64,000 bases of DNA from Hymenobacter lapidiphilus. Its GTDB lineage: Bacteria; Bacteroidota; Bacteroidia; Cytophagales; Hymenobacteraceae. This document shows, one piece after another, positions 7,811 to 16,038 of this stretch. The stretch spans positions 1 through 64,000 of the forward strand of contig NZ_JABKAU010000005.1 in assembly GCF_013377885.1 (NCBI RefSeq), in the 5' to 3' direction. The notes beneath the pieces are model-generated. The model made no database searches. It had not been told where the DNA came from and saw nothing but the letters and a program-made list of their open reading frames with translations. Position 1 is the first letter of the stretch. Each line of letters begins with the position of its first letter. The position numbers and the translations under genes were made by a program.

Positions 7811-8383
7811 CTACTTCAGCTTGGCGTCGATAGCCTGGATCTGGCTGTCCAGCGCCGACGTATCGGCGGTTTTGCTGCCGCTGCTGAGCAGGCTGATTTT
7901 CTGGTTGAGCAGGCCGATTTTCTGCGCCATTAGCCCGATTTTATCGTTCATCTCGTTCAGGCGGGTTTCCATGGCGGCGGCGTTGCCTGGGGCCGGGCGC
8001 GGGTCGGTGTAGGTGCTAAACTCGGCAGTAGCAGCCACCGAGTTGTCGCCGCGGGCCTGAGCGGCGCTGGCCGGCGAGCCAAACACAATGTCGCCGTTGG
8101 GCCGCACGTAGTCGCCCGCTTTCAGGGTCGTGATTTTACCGCCGGGCAGCTCTACAATGCCGCTCTTGTAGTTGATTTTGGTGCCGTTTCTCAGTAGTAC
8201 ATTTTTGCTGAGTGAGGTAGCACGCTGGCCCTTCATGAGCACCACCTCACCGTTCTGGAGCATAAAACGGTCGGAGGGGGACGTTTCGACGGGGCCGGCC
8301 ACTTCGCCGGCGGGCCGCGTCTGGGCATGCAGGGCCGGGGTAGCGGCCAGGGCCAGCAGCAGGGCGCAGAGTATTTTTTTCAT
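7811..8383 (-). CDS. Exported DUF6799-like protein with C-terminal coiled coil
   Basis: A 190-residue protein started at the ATG ending at 8383 (MKKILCALLLALAATPALHAQ), a clear signal peptide cleaved near residue 21. Two copies of a short beta-rich module follow at about 38-100 (FMLQNGEVVLMKGQ..., then KSGIVELPGGKITTLKAGDYV); this pattern resembles the DUF6799 domain seen in Hymenobacter, recalled rather than searched. The C-terminal 60 residues (LNEMNDKIGLMAQKIGLLNQ...) are heptad-like and probably a coiled coil. It is likely a periplasmic or surface protein of unknown role. Confidence 0.7.
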   Translation of the reverse strand: MKKILCALLLALAATPALHAQTRPAGEVAGPVETSPSDRFMLQNGEVVLMKGQRATSLSKNVLLRNGTKINYKSGIVELPGGKITTLKAGDYVRPNGDIVFGSPASAAQARGDNSVAATAEFSTYTDPRPAPGNAAAMETRLNEMNDKIGLMAQKIGLLNQKISLLSSGSKTADTSALDSQIQAIDAKLK

Positions 8384-8515
8384 GGGTGGCAAGTTAAGTC
8401 AGAGAATGCAGCTGCTTACGGCGTTCAGGCCGTTGCGTTGGGCTAGGCGGCGCGGTTGTTGTCTGCCCGCCTGATGTATTACCGGAACTGTCGCGGATAA
8501 TTAAATGTATGTACA

Positions 8516-8523
8516 TATATTTG
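8516..8523 (+). promoter_or_regulatory. -7 box TATATTTG for marR-yceI, overlapping a palindrome
   Basis: TATATTTG fits TAnnTTTG and lies 28 bases before the MarR ATG. It overlaps an AT-rich near-palindrome at 8505-8518 (ATGTATGTACATAT), a plausible operator for autoregulation by the MarR protein encoded next. Confidence 0.6.
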
Positions 8524-8551
8524 TCGCCAGTTCCGCCTTTCCCCGCTGCCC

Positions 8552-9001
8552 ATGAAGATTGAGGACGAAATCAAACAGGTTGCCTTCCGCGACGACTACC
8601 AGAAGGCGCACGTCAACCTGATTTTTACGGCCAACTGGCTGCAGCAGCAGCAAAGCGGCTTTTTCAAGCAGTTTGGCCTCACGCTGCCGCAGTTCAACAT
8701 TCTACGGATTCTGCGCGGCCAGCACCCTAAGCCTGCTACCGTTAACCTGCTGATTGAGCGCATGCTCGATAAAACCAGCAACGCCTCGCGCATTGTTGAT
8801 AAGCTGGAGACCAAAGAGCTGGTAACACGCTGTGTGTGCCCCAGCAACCGACGCGCCGTCGATATCCGCATCAGCGACGCTGGCCTGGAATTGCTCGGAC
8901 GCCTCGATGCAGCTATGAACGACCAGCAGTTCGGGGTGCAGAACCTCACATCTACCGAAGCTGATCAGCTCAGCCGGCTACTCGATAAAATTCGCGACTA
9001 G
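8552..9001 (+). CDS. MarR-family transcriptional regulator
   Basis: A 149-residue winged-helix DNA-binding protein of the MarR type, acting as a homodimer. Recognition features: the N-terminal dimerisation helix, LPQFNILRILRGQ (about 48-60), the recognition region with LLIERMLDKTSNASRIVDKLE (about 70-90), and the wing CVCPSNRRAVDIRISDAGLELL (about 98-119). The pair of cysteines at about 98 and 100 in the wing could be redox sensitive, which is speculative. It lies 53 bases upstream of a YceI-family gene in the same direction; MarR/YceI pairs are common in Bacteroidota. The AT-rich palindrome over its promoter suggests negative autoregulation. Confidence 0.9.
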   Translation: MKIEDEIKQVAFRDDYQKAHVNLIFTANWLQQQQSGFFKQFGLTLPQFNILRILRGQHPKPATVNLLIERMLDKTSNASRIVDKLETKELVTRCVCPSNRRAVDIRISDAGLELLGRLDAAMNDQQFGVQNLTSTEADQLSRLLDKIRD

Positions 9002-9054
9002 CGGCGGCAACTCATATTTCCCCATTTGCTTTTTTCACTTCTTCACTTTTTGTC

Positions 9055-9696
9055 ATGAACAAATTCTTCCTGCCCGCTCTGCTGGCCGTTTCGTTGCTGG
9101 GTGCTGCCCCGGCCTCTGCCCAGAAAAAAGCTAAAACCACCTCGACCCAAGCGGCCTCAGCGGCCGCTTATCAGCTGCAGCCTCAGTTGAGCACGCTGGG
9201 CTGGGAAGGTAAAAAAGTGACCGGTGCCCACAATGGCACCATGCAGTTCCAGAGCGGTGCCGTTGCCGTGCGCGGCAGCCAGATCACAGGCGGCAAGTTT
9301 GTTGTCGATATGAACTCGCTGAAAGTGGAGGACATCAAGGATGCCGATTCCAACGGCAAGCTGGTGGGCCATCTGCGCTCCGATGACTTCTTTAGCATCG
9401 ATAAGAACGCCACTTCCACCTTCACCATCACCAGCATCACGCCGCTGCGAGGCGATGCCAAAGGCAACAACTCCACCATCACCGGCGACCTCACCATCAA
9501 GGGCATCACCCAGCGCATCAGCTTCCCGGCCAAAACCGGCGTGAAAGGTGGTGTAGCCTCGGCCACCGGTGTGGCTACCATCGACCGCACTAAGTTCGAC
9601 ATCAAGTACGGCTCCAAGTCGTTCTTCGAAAGCATCGGCGACAAAGCCATCATGGACGAGTTCATGCTCAGCTTCAACGTAATTGCCAAGAAGTAA
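9055..9696 (+). CDS. YceI-family periplasmic protein
   Basis: A 213-residue exported protein with signal peptide MNKFFLPALLAVSLLGAAPASAQ. The mature part is the YceI lipocalin-like beta-barrel, which in characterised members binds isoprenoid chains in its core. Visible hallmarks are LSTLGWEGKKVTGAHNGTM near residue 45, FVVDMNSLKVEDI near 82, LRSDDFFSIDKNATSTF near 107 and ITGDLTIKGITQRI near 143. It probably forms an operon with the MarR gene and ends at a strong hairpin. Ligand and physiological role are unknown; stress-linked lipid or quinone handling is the usual proposal. Confidence 0.92.
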   Translation: MNKFFLPALLAVSLLGAAPASAQKKAKTTSTQAASAAAYQLQPQLSTLGWEGKKVTGAHNGTMQFQSGAVAVRGSQITGGKFVVDMNSLKVEDIKDADSNGKLVGHLRSDDFFSIDKNATSTFTITSITPLRGDAKGNNSTITGDLTIKGITQRISFPAKTGVKGGVASATGVATIDRTKFDIKYGSKSFFESIGDKAIMDEFMLSFNVIAKK

Positions 9697-9736
9697 AATA
9701 GTGCTTCGAGCCTAGGATATAGAACTTAGGCCCACT

Positions 9737-9778
9737 ACACAAAAGGCCCCGCAACGGTTGTTGCGGGGCCTTTTGTGT
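9737..9778. terminator. Strong bidirectional intrinsic terminator
   Basis: A 19-bp perfect stem (9737-9755 with 9760-9778), GC-rich in the middle and flanked by A4/T4 runs, with loop GGTT. It lies between the converging yceI and lipoprotein genes. Confidence 0.9.
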
Positions 9779-9794
9779 AATCTGAAGCTAGGAT

Positions 9795-10493
9795 TTACTG
9801 CCCGCTGGCATTGGGCACAGCCGCCGGGGCTGGCGTGGTGGCCGGAGCAGTGGCCGCGCTGTTGCGGAGCGTGAGCTTGAGCGGAGCTACGTTGGTTTCG
9901 CGCAGGGCCATAATACCATATACGGTTTCGCCGGGCCGCAGCACTTTGTTGGTCAGGTCGTAGCGGGCCAGCTCGTTGCGCATGTTTTTGTTGGCCGCAC
10001 TGGCTCCCAACATGTTGCCGCCGGCAATAAACGGACCGGTAGGGAGGAAGACTCGGTTGTCTTCCGTTATTTGTCCATTTACAGTGGTGTAGCTGCCAAC
10101 ATTGAAGTTCAGCAGCACATACAGCAGATAAATGGCCACGCCCTGCTTCAGATCCTGGGAGGCCTGCATGGAGGAAACCGGCTGGATAGGCCGGTCGGCA
10201 AAGGTCAGTTCCAGGTCGCGGGAGAAGTTAATCTCATTGGCCGTGTTATTGCGCAGCTGCACAGCCACCACTTGGTAACCGCGCTTACGCTCCTTCTTTA
10301 CATACTTTTTGTTGGCTCCGTTGGTAAGCAGCGCGCTGTAGCGGTAGCTGAAATCGACCGGAGCACCTGCCGGAGCAGCCGACTGGTACGAGGTGATACG
10401 CTCTGGCTGGATAGCGTGGTAGCTACCGGCACAGCCCGACAGCAGAACGGCAGCCGAGAGAACGGCTGCCACTTGGGTAAATGTTTTTCGCAT
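9795..10493 (-). CDS. Lipoprotein of unknown function
   Basis: A 232-residue protein with a lipoprotein signal (MRKTFTQVAAVLSAAVLLSGC, Cys21). The mature part has a beta-rich domain with ATVQLRNNTANEINF-like segments (about 70-95), one hydrophobic stretch (AIYLLYVLLNFNVG, about 120-133), and LRPGETVYGIMALRETNVAPLKLTL (about 185-209), which reads like an extracellular Ig-like domain. The last 25 residues are Ala/Pro/Thr-rich. No family recognised. Single gene on the minus strand ending at the terminator at 9737-9778. Confidence 0.7.
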   Translation of the reverse strand: MRKTFTQVAAVLSAAVLLSGCAGSYHAIQPERITSYQSAAPAGAPVDFSYRYSALLTNGANKKYVKKERKRGYQVVAVQLRNNTANEINFSRDLELTFADRPIQPVSSMQASQDLKQGVAIYLLYVLLNFNVGSYTTVNGQITEDNRVFLPTGPFIAGGNMLGASAANKNMRNELARYDLTNKVLRPGETVYGIMALRETNVAPLKLTLRNSAATAPATTPAPAAVPNASGQ

Positions 10494-10664
10494 ATAAATA
10501 CGATGAGAATGATAGGATCAGAATACCACACGCTGATATTCCGACCAAATGTATAGAGCGGTAGAACCGCTTTGTGCCAGCCAATGATAAAATTTATACT
10601 TTTTGTTAGCCCAGTCTATAACTTTTTGTGAATTGCCTAATCGACATCATTTTCCGAACCTATA

Positions 10665-11222
10665 TCAGTCGGCTAATACCAGTTCGCGGGGTAACTCGAA
10701 CTTGAGGCTGCGGCTCTTGCTGCGGGCGTGCAGCTGGGTCAGGAAGTCGTCGAGGTCGGCTTTGTATTCGAGCCAAAGGTCTTCGTGCAGATTCTTCTGT
10801 ACCAGTTGCGTAGTGCGGGCCGCCAACCGGGCCGTGGCCGTAAAAAAGCCCGCGTACGGGCTCTCGAACTGGCCGGTGTAGTTCTCGAAGATATGGCGCA
10901 ACGCGTACAGGTTTAGGTCGATTTCCAGGCGCTTGTCCTTGGTAATGCGGCGGGCGCGGGCCACCTCTTTCACCGTCTTGCTCAACGCCTTGGTGAGGCT
11001 GCGGTTAAGCAGCCGCCCGGTGGCACCCACCGCAAACAGCTCGTGAATCTGGTCGGAGGCCTGCTCGTACACCGTGGCCGCGTCCACGTCGGGCAGCAGC
11101 TCGAAGCAGAGGGTGTCGTACAGCTCGGCGTCGCGGCGGGCGGCCCGCAGTAGCAGGGCTTCCTTCTCCTTATCGGAAAGCTGTTTGAGGGCACGCTTGA
11201 AATCGGCGGACGGGACGGGCAT
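10665..11222 (-). CDS. Conserved-looking hypothetical protein, helical
   Basis: A 185-residue soluble, strongly helical, charged protein without signal peptide or membrane segment. It opens ADFKRALKQLSDKEKEALLLRAARRDAELYDTL, with heptad-like spacing, and has a basic middle (TKALSKTVKEVARARRITKDKRLEID, about 77-102). A YALRHIFENY segment follows, and the C-terminal third is helical. I recognise no named domain. Codon use matches the neighbours, so it is a normal resident gene. Cytoplasmic, function unknown. Confidence 0.7.
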   Translation of the reverse strand: MPVPSADFKRALKQLSDKEKEALLLRAARRDAELYDTLCFELLPDVDAATVYEQASDQIHELFAVGATGRLLNRSLTKALSKTVKEVARARRITKDKRLEIDLNLYALRHIFENYTGQFESPYAGFFTATARLAARTTQLVQKNLHEDLWLEYKADLDDFLTQLHARSKSRSLKFELPRELVLAD

Positions 11223-11403
11223 TGGGTTCGATTAAAAAATAAAATTGACGAATTAAAAATTGTCGGGGCCTTCGCAGGAGCCGCAAAACCGCTGCGCAGG
11301 CTTCGTCGAAACTCTTTTACGGAACCCGGAAACGAATCGGCGGGCTGCCCTGTTATACCCGGCTGCCAAGGACGTAGCAGCCAGTTTTCTGGCCGGTTTT
11401 TCG

Positions 11404-11411
11404 TATTTTTG
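11404..11411 (+). promoter_or_regulatory. -7 box TATTTTTG ending 4 bases before the clpS ATG
   Basis: TATTTTTG matches TAnnTTTG. Its last base is at 11411 and the clpS ATG begins at 11416. Transcription would then begin at or next to the A of the ATG, giving a leaderless or nearly leaderless mRNA. Confidence 0.6.
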
Positions 11412-11415
11412 TGCC

Positions 11416-11697
11416 ATGAACAGCAACCCGCAAATCGAGTACGACGAGGACGTTCTGCTCTTGGAAAAAACGACGGATGTGCGCGACCTTATCGTGTACA
11501 ACGACGACCATAACACCTTCGACCACGTGATAAAAACCCTGGTTGATGTGTGCGGGCACCAGCCCGAGCAGGCCGAGCAATGCACGCTGCTCATCCATTA
11601 TAAAGGCCAGTGCACCGTTAAGCACGGCAGCTACGATGAGCTGGCCAGCATGTGCACCGCCATCCACGACCGCGGCATTTCGGCCGATATTTTATAA
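11416..11697 (+). CDS. clpS: ATP-dependent Clp protease adaptor ClpS
   Basis: A 93-residue adaptor that binds proteins bearing N-degrons and hands them to the ClpA or ClpC unfoldase. The start at 11416 follows a -7 box by four bases and gives the usual short acidic N-terminal tail; a longer upstream frame is not conserved-looking. Hallmarks are LIVYNDDHNTFDHVI (the NDD of the N-end pocket), then VCGHQPEQAEQCTLLIHYKGQCTV with the conserved His and Gly. It precedes recR, separated by a palindrome. Confidence 0.92.
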   Translation: MNSNPQIEYDEDVLLLEKTTDVRDLIVYNDDHNTFDHVIKTLVDVCGHQPEQAEQCTLLIHYKGQCTVKHGSYDELASMCTAIHDRGISADIL

Positions 11698-11701
11698 TTC
11701 G

Positions 11702-11789
11702 AGCTGTTAGCTGAAAGCTTTTAGCTGCTAGCTCTCTGCGGGAGTGGAGGGCGAAAAAGCTAACAGCTAAAAGCTTTCAGCTAACAGCT
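11702..11789. repeat. 26-bp perfect inverted repeat (AGCTGTTAGCT family)
   Basis: Arms 11702-11727 and 11764-11789 are perfectly complementary. Each arm is itself built from AGCT-containing units (AGCTGTTAGCTGAAAGCTTTT). It lies between clpS and recR and ends seven bases before the recR ATG. A degenerate relative occurs at 19861-19965. The sequence differs from the GTCATnCTGAGC palindromes. Confidence 0.85.
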
Positions 11790-11795
11790 AACTAA

Positions 11796-12410
11796 ATGGA
11801 GTTTCCTTCCAAGCTAATTGAAAACGCCGTTGGGGAGCTCTCGAAGCTGCCGGGGGTAGGCAAGAAAACGGCGCTGCGGCTGGCTTTGCACTTGCTGAAG
11901 GCCGAAACCGACACCACGGCCTCCCTGGCTGAGGCGCTGGCTAAAATGCGCTTCGAGATTCGCTACTGCGACACCTGCCACAATATTTCCGACACGCCCG
12001 AGTGCGCCATCTGCGCCAACCACCTGCGCGACCAGAGCACGGTGTGCGTGGTGTCGGACATCCGCGACGTAATTGCCATTGAAAATACGGCCCAGTATCA
12101 GGGTATGTACCACGTGCTGGGCGGCGTCATCTCGCCCATTGAAGGCATCGGCCCCGGCGACCTCAACATCGATTCGCTGCTGGAGCGCATAACGCGCGAG
12201 GGCTCCGAAATCCGGGAAGTTATCCTCGCCATTAGCCCCACGATGGAAGGCGACACGACGGCCTTTTACCTCTCGCGCAAGTTGCGCGACCAGCCCGAGC
12301 TGCACCTTAGCAGCATCGCCCGTGGCATTCCGATGGGCGGCGAGCTGGAGTACGCCGACGAAATTACCCTCGGCCGCAGCATCGTCGACCGCCAGCGCCA
12401 GGCGCTGTAA
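11796..12410 (+). CDS. recR: Recombination mediator RecR
   Basis: A 204-residue protein of the RecFOR pathway, which loads RecA on gapped DNA. It has the N-terminal helix-hairpin-helix ([20 protein letters not shown], about 16-35), the C4 zinc finger Cys58, Cys61, Cys70 and Cys73 ([17 protein letters not shown]), and the Toprim domain from about 80 ([33 protein letters not shown], and [19 protein letters not shown]). The C-terminal [16 protein letters not shown] completes the family. Length is normal. The ATG starts just after the AGCT palindrome. Confidence 0.96.
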   Translation: MEFPSKLIENAVGELSKLPGVGKKTALRLALHLLKAETDTTASLAEALAKMRFEIRYCDTCHNISDTPECAICANHLRDQSTVCVVSDIRDVIAIENTAQYQGMYHVLGGVISPIEGIGPGDLNIDSLLERITREGSEIREVILAISPTMEGDTTAFYLSRKLRDQPELHLSSIARGIPMGGELEYADEITLGRSIVDRQRQAL

Positions 12411-12430
12411 GCAGCAGGAAGTTGAAATGG

Positions 12431-12536
12431 TCTGTCATCCTGAGCGCAGCGAAGGACCTGATCAGAGGCTATTCTTTGTTGAATTTAGCTTCTGGCTAGG
12501 TCCTTGGCTGCGCTCAGGATGACAGACGATTGGCTT
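12431..12536. repeat. Imperfect palindrome (GTCATCCTGAGC family)
   Basis: TCTGTCATCCTGAGCGCAGC at the left pairs with GCTGCGCTCAGGATGACAGA at the right (ending 12536), with further pairing of GGACCT/AGGTCC inside. It lies between recR and the glycosyltransferase gene. The translated form CHPERSEG is a known signature of such repeats when wrongly called as genes. Confidence 0.85.
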
Positions 12537-12571
12537 GCCAAGCGAATTTCTCGCGCTACAGCCCTTGTGTG

Positions 12572-12579
12572 TAACTTTC
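12572..12579 (+). promoter_or_regulatory. -7-like box TAACTTTC before the glycosyltransferase
   Basis: TAACTTTC differs from TAnnTTTG only at the last base and is placed 28 bases before the GTG start at 12608, just after the palindrome. Confidence 0.4.
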
Positions 12580-12607
12580 GCGGCCCTAACCGCCGACGCT
12601 CCGCCCT

Positions 12608-14614
12608 GTGCCGCCCGAAGAAGTTGTCCTGTCCGTCATTATCGTCAACTACAACGTCTGCTACTTTCTGGAGCAGGCGCTGCTGTCGGTACGGCGGGCG
12701 GGCGAGAAGCTGGGCCGGCCGCTGGAGGTATTCGTGGTCGATAACAACTCGGTCGACGGCTCGGTGGCCATGGTGCGGGCCCGGTTTCCGGAGGTCACGC
12801 TCATTGCCAACCACGATAACCCAGGTTTCTCGAAGGCCAACAACCAGGCCCTGCGCATAGCTGAGGGCCAGTACGTGCTGCTGCTTAACCCCGATACGGT
12901 AGTGGAGGAAGACACCTTCCGGCTGTGCTGCGAGTTCATGGACGAGCACCCGCGCTGCGGTGGGCTGGGTGTGAAAATGCTCGACGGGCAGGGCCGTTTT
13001 CTGCCCGAAAGCAAGCGTGGCTTACCCACGCCGGCGGTGGCTTTCTACAAGATATTTGGGCTGGCGCGGCTGTTTCCGAAGTCGCGGCGCTTCGGTCGCT
13101 ACCACCTGGGCTTCCTCAGCCCCAACGAAACTCACGAAATAGAGGTGCTCAGCGGGGCCTTTATGCTGATGCGCCAGGCAGCGCTGGCTGAAGTAGGGCT
13201 GCTCGACGAGGACTACTTCATGTACGGCGAGGACATTGACCTCTCGTACCGACTTACGCAGGGCGGCTGGCAGAACTACTACTACCCCGGCACCCGCATC
13301 ATCCATTACAAGGGCGAAAGCACCAAGCGCACGAGCGTCAACTACGTGTTCGTGTTTTATAGGGCGATGGTGATTTTTGCCCGTAAGCACTTTGCCCCCG
13401 AACGGGCGGGCCTGTTTTCGGTGCTGATAAACGCGGCCATCTGGCTGCGGGCGGGCGCGGCGGTGGCTCAGCGGCTGCTGCTGCGCGCCGCCCCGGTACT
13501 GCTCGACGCGGGCCTGCTGTACGCGGGCATGTACCTGCTCAAAAACTACTGGGAGCAGAACCACAAGTATGTGCGCGAGCCCTACCCCGAGCAGTACATG
13601 CTGATGGCGGTGCCCGCCTACATTGCCGTGTGGTTGGGTTCGGCGTTTCTGAGTGGGGCCTACGACCGGCCGCTGCGGGCCGGGCGGCTGGTGCGCGGCA
13701 TCGTGGTGGGTACGCTGCTGATTTCGGCCTTTAGTAACTTCCTCGACGCTTGGCGCTTCTCTAAGGCCCTCATTCTGCTGGGGGGCGTGTGGGCCGTGGC
13801 GGCACTGCTGCTGCGTCGGGCAGCGGGCAATTTCCTGCGCTACCGCCGCTTTAGTCTAAGCGAGAACCAGCAGAAAAACGTGGGCATCGTGGGTTCGGCT
13901 GAGGAAAGCCGCCGGGTGCGCCAGCTGCTGGAGCAGGCTGCCGTGCCGGCCCGCATTATCGGCTACGTGGAGCCAGCCGCCGCACCAGTTCCGTCTGCCG
14001 AAGCCGCGCCGCCGCCCGACGATTTGCTGGGCGAGGTGCGCCAGTTGGAAGACATCATCCGCATCTACGGGCTCGATGAGCTGGTTTTTTGCGGCCGCGA
14101 CCTGCCCGCGAGTCAGATTATCGGGCTGATGGCCGGCCTGCCCCAGCATCCGCCGGTGGCGTTTAAAATTCTGCCCCCCGGTAGCCAGTACATCATCGGC
14201 AGCTCGGGCAAGGATTCGCCCGGCGACTACTACGCCCTCGATATCACGCTTAACCTGTTTCGTCCCGAGCAAGTGCGCAATAAGCGCCTGCTCGATATGC
14301 TCATCAGCCTGCTGCTGCTGGCGCTAAGCCCGGTGCTGGTGTGGTTTGAGCAGCACAAAGCGGGGTTCCTGCGCAACTGTTTACGGGTGCTGGTGGGCTC
14401 GCGCACCTGGGTGGGCCTGCGCCACGCTACCGCTCCGCAGGCTGCGGCCCGCGCCATCCTTTCGCCCGCCGATGCCGCCGCCACTGCCGCCACCGGTGCG
14501 CTCGATGAGGCTACTCAACGCCGCCTGGAGCTGCTCTATGCCAAGGACTACCACCCCGCTACCGACTGGCGCATTATGGCCCAGTGCCTGCGCCAGTTGG
14601 GCCGGGAGGAGTAA
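12608..14614 (+). CDS. GT2 glycosyltransferase fused to a degenerate sugar-phosphate transferase
   Basis: A 668-residue envelope polysaccharide protein with a GTG start at 12608. Residues 1-270 are a family-2 glycosyltransferase of the WbbL rhamnosyltransferase type: SVIIVNYNV, VVDNNSVDGS (nucleotide-binding acidic motif), LLLNPDTVV (DXD-like) and MYGEDIDLSYRL. Four or five membrane helices follow at about 275-410. Residues 420-550 resemble the cytosolic nucleotide-binding domain found in polyprenyl glycosylphosphotransferases (NVGIVGSAEESRRVRQLLEQA). The end (KRLLDMLISLLLLALSP..., then LVGSRTWVGLR) recalls the start and finish of the WbaP/PglC catalytic domain with the catalytic middle missing. 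So the first domain is probably active and the second regulatory or scaffolding. Acceptor unknown. Confidence 0.85.
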   Translation: MPPEEVVLSVIIVNYNVCYFLEQALLSVRRAGEKLGRPLEVFVVDNNSVDGSVAMVRARFPEVTLIANHDNPGFSKANNQALRIAEGQYVLLLNPDTVVEEDTFRLCCEFMDEHPRCGGLGVKMLDGQGRFLPESKRGLPTPAVAFYKIFGLARLFPKSRRFGRYHLGFLSPNETHEIEVLSGAFMLMRQAALAEVGLLDEDYFMYGEDIDLSYRLTQGGWQNYYYPGTRIIHYKGESTKRTSVNYVFVFYRAMVIFARKHFAPERAGLFSVLINAAIWLRAGAAVAQRLLLRAAPVLLDAGLLYAGMYLLKNYWEQNHKYVREPYPEQYMLMAVPAYIAVWLGSAFLSGAYDRPLRAGRLVRGIVVGTLLISAFSNFLDAWRFSKALILLGGVWAVAALLLRRAAGNFLRYRRFSLSENQQKNVGIVGSAEESRRVRQLLEQAAVPARIIGYVEPAAAPVPSAEAAPPPDDLLGEVRQLEDIIRIYGLDELVFCGRDLPASQIIGLMAGLPQHPPVAFKILPPGSQYIIGSSGKDSPGDYYALDITLNLFRPEQVRNKRLLDMLISLLLLALSPVLVWFEQHKAGFLRNCLRVLVGSRTWVGLRHATAPQAAARAILSPADAAATAATGALDEATQRRLELLYAKDYHPATDWRIMAQCLRQLGREE

Positions 14615-14616
14615 CA

Positions 14617-14749
14617 GCACATTATGCGGAGCATGTGGCGAATTGAGCCAGGATGCAGAGCCGCAGTCGAAGCATTTCTATCGCAGTGCTAATCCCGCCG
14701 ACTACAACGAAGGGGTAGTGATGCTTCGGCTGCGCTCCGCATGATGTGC
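14617..14749. repeat. Imperfect palindrome (related family)
   Basis: GCACATTATGCGGAGC at the left is complementary, with mismatches, to GCTCCGCATGATGTGC at the right, and CGCAGTCGAAGCAT to ATGCTTCGGCTGCG inside. It is more decayed than the others and lies between the glycosyltransferase and aminotransferase genes. Confidence 0.7.
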
Positions 14750-14811
14750 CTTCATAATCCCTAATCGCCTACCTTCTACCTTTACCATTCCACCCATCCT
14801 CAGCCCCGATT

Positions 14812-16038
14812 ATGTCCGCTACTGCCGCCACCGACCGCGCCCCGCTTGTTCTCTCCGACCGCATCAATGCCATGCAGGAGTCGCAAACTATTGCCATGGC
14901 TAAAAAGGCCCGGGCGCTGGCAGCCGAGGGCGTCGATGTGATTAGCCTGAGTTTTGGCGAGCCTGATTTCCAGACGCCCCAATACATCAAGGATGCGGCC
15001 AAGCAGGCCCTGGATGAGGGCTACACTTTCTACACGCCCGTACCCGGCTATCTGGAGTTGCGGCAGGCTATCTGCGACAAGTTCCGGCGCGATAACCAGC
15101 TGGAGTACCTGCCCGAAAACATTGTAGTGAGCACCGGGGCCAAGCAGTCGTTGGCTAACGCCGTGCTGAGCCTAGTGAACCCGGGCGATGAGGTGATTGT
15201 GTTTTCGCCTTATTGGGTGAGCTACGAGGAAATGGTGCGGCTGGCTGAAGGCGTAAGCGTGCCGCTGATTGGGGCATTCGAGAACAACTTCAAGGTGACG
15301 GCCGCGCAGGTGGAGGCTGCCATTACGCCCCAGACTCGCCTCATCATGTACTCTTCGCCCTGCAACCCCACCGGCGCCGTTTTTAGCCGTGAGGAGTTGG
15401 CCGAGCTGGCCGCCGTGGTGGCCCGCCACCCCCACATCCATGTGCTGGCCGACGAAATTTATGAGTACATCAACTTCGTAGGCGAGCATGTGAGCCTGGC
15501 TCAATTTGATGAAGTGAAGGACCAGGTGATTACCATCAATGGCTTCTCGAAGGGTTATGCCATGACCGGCTGGCGGGTGGGCTACCTGGCCGCCCGGCGC
15601 GAAATTGCCGCCGCCTGCGAGAAAATCCAGAGTCAGATTACCTCCGGCACCTGCTCGATTGCCCAGCGGGCCAGCATTGCGGCCCTGGAGGGCGGCCGCG
15701 CCTCGGCCGATGAAATGGTAGCCGCTTACCGCCGCCGCCGCGACCTGGTGCTGGAGCTGGTACGCGACATTCCCGGCTTCCGGACCAACGTGCCCAGCGG
15801 CGCCTTCTACCTGTTTCCTGATGTAACCGGCTACCTGGGCCGCACTACAGCTGCCGGCGAAACCATTGCTACGGCCTCCGACTTGGCCATGTACCTGCTC
15901 AACGATGCCCATGTGGCGGCCGTCGATGGAGCCGCTTTCGGCGCCCCCGATTGCCTGCGCTTCAGCACCGCCGCCGCCGACGATAAGCTTCGCGAAGCCT
16001 TTGAGCGGATCAAGGTATCGTTGGCGAAGCTGAAATAG
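14812..16038 (+). CDS. Pyridoxal phosphate-dependent class I aminotransferase (AspAT-like)
   Basis: A 408-residue fold-type I aminotransferase, most like subgroup Ib aspartate aminotransferases, which exchange amino groups between aspartate and 2-oxoglutarate. Features: SFGEPDFQTP (about 43-52), STGAKQSLANAVL (about 105), YSSPCNPTGAVFS with the conserved Asn-Pro-Thr-Gly (about 181), LADEIYEYINF (about 213), and the PLP Schiff-base Lys247 in INGFSKGYAMTGWRVGY. The C-terminal LRFSTAAADDKLREAFERI has the substrate-carboxylate Arg. Exact substrate is uncertain (aspartate or prephenate). The stop abuts a long palindrome. Confidence 0.9.
   Translation: MSATAATDRAPLVLSDRINAMQESQTIAMAKKARALAAEGVDVISLSFGEPDFQTPQYIKDAAKQALDEGYTFYTPVPGYLELRQAICDKFRRDNQLEYLPENIVVSTGAKQSLANAVLSLVNPGDEVIVFSPYWVSYEEMVRLAEGVSVPLIGAFENNFKVTAAQVEAAITPQTRLIMYSSPCNPTGAVFSREELAELAAVVARHPHIHVLADEIYEYINFVGEHVSLAQFDEVKDQVITINGFSKGYAMTGWRVGYLAARREIAAACEKIQSQITSGTCSIAQRASIAALEGGRASADEMVAAYRRRRDLVLELVRDIPGFRTNVPSGAFYLFPDVTGYLGRTTAAGETIATASDLAMYLLNDAHVAAVDGAAFGAPDCLRFSTAAADDKLREAFERIKVSLAKLK

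Noticed and set aside
12322..12522. 66-codon frame containing CHPERSEG between recR and the glycosyltransferase
   Set aside because: The CHPERSEG peptide is the translated form of a palindromic repeat and a well-known source of false gene calls.
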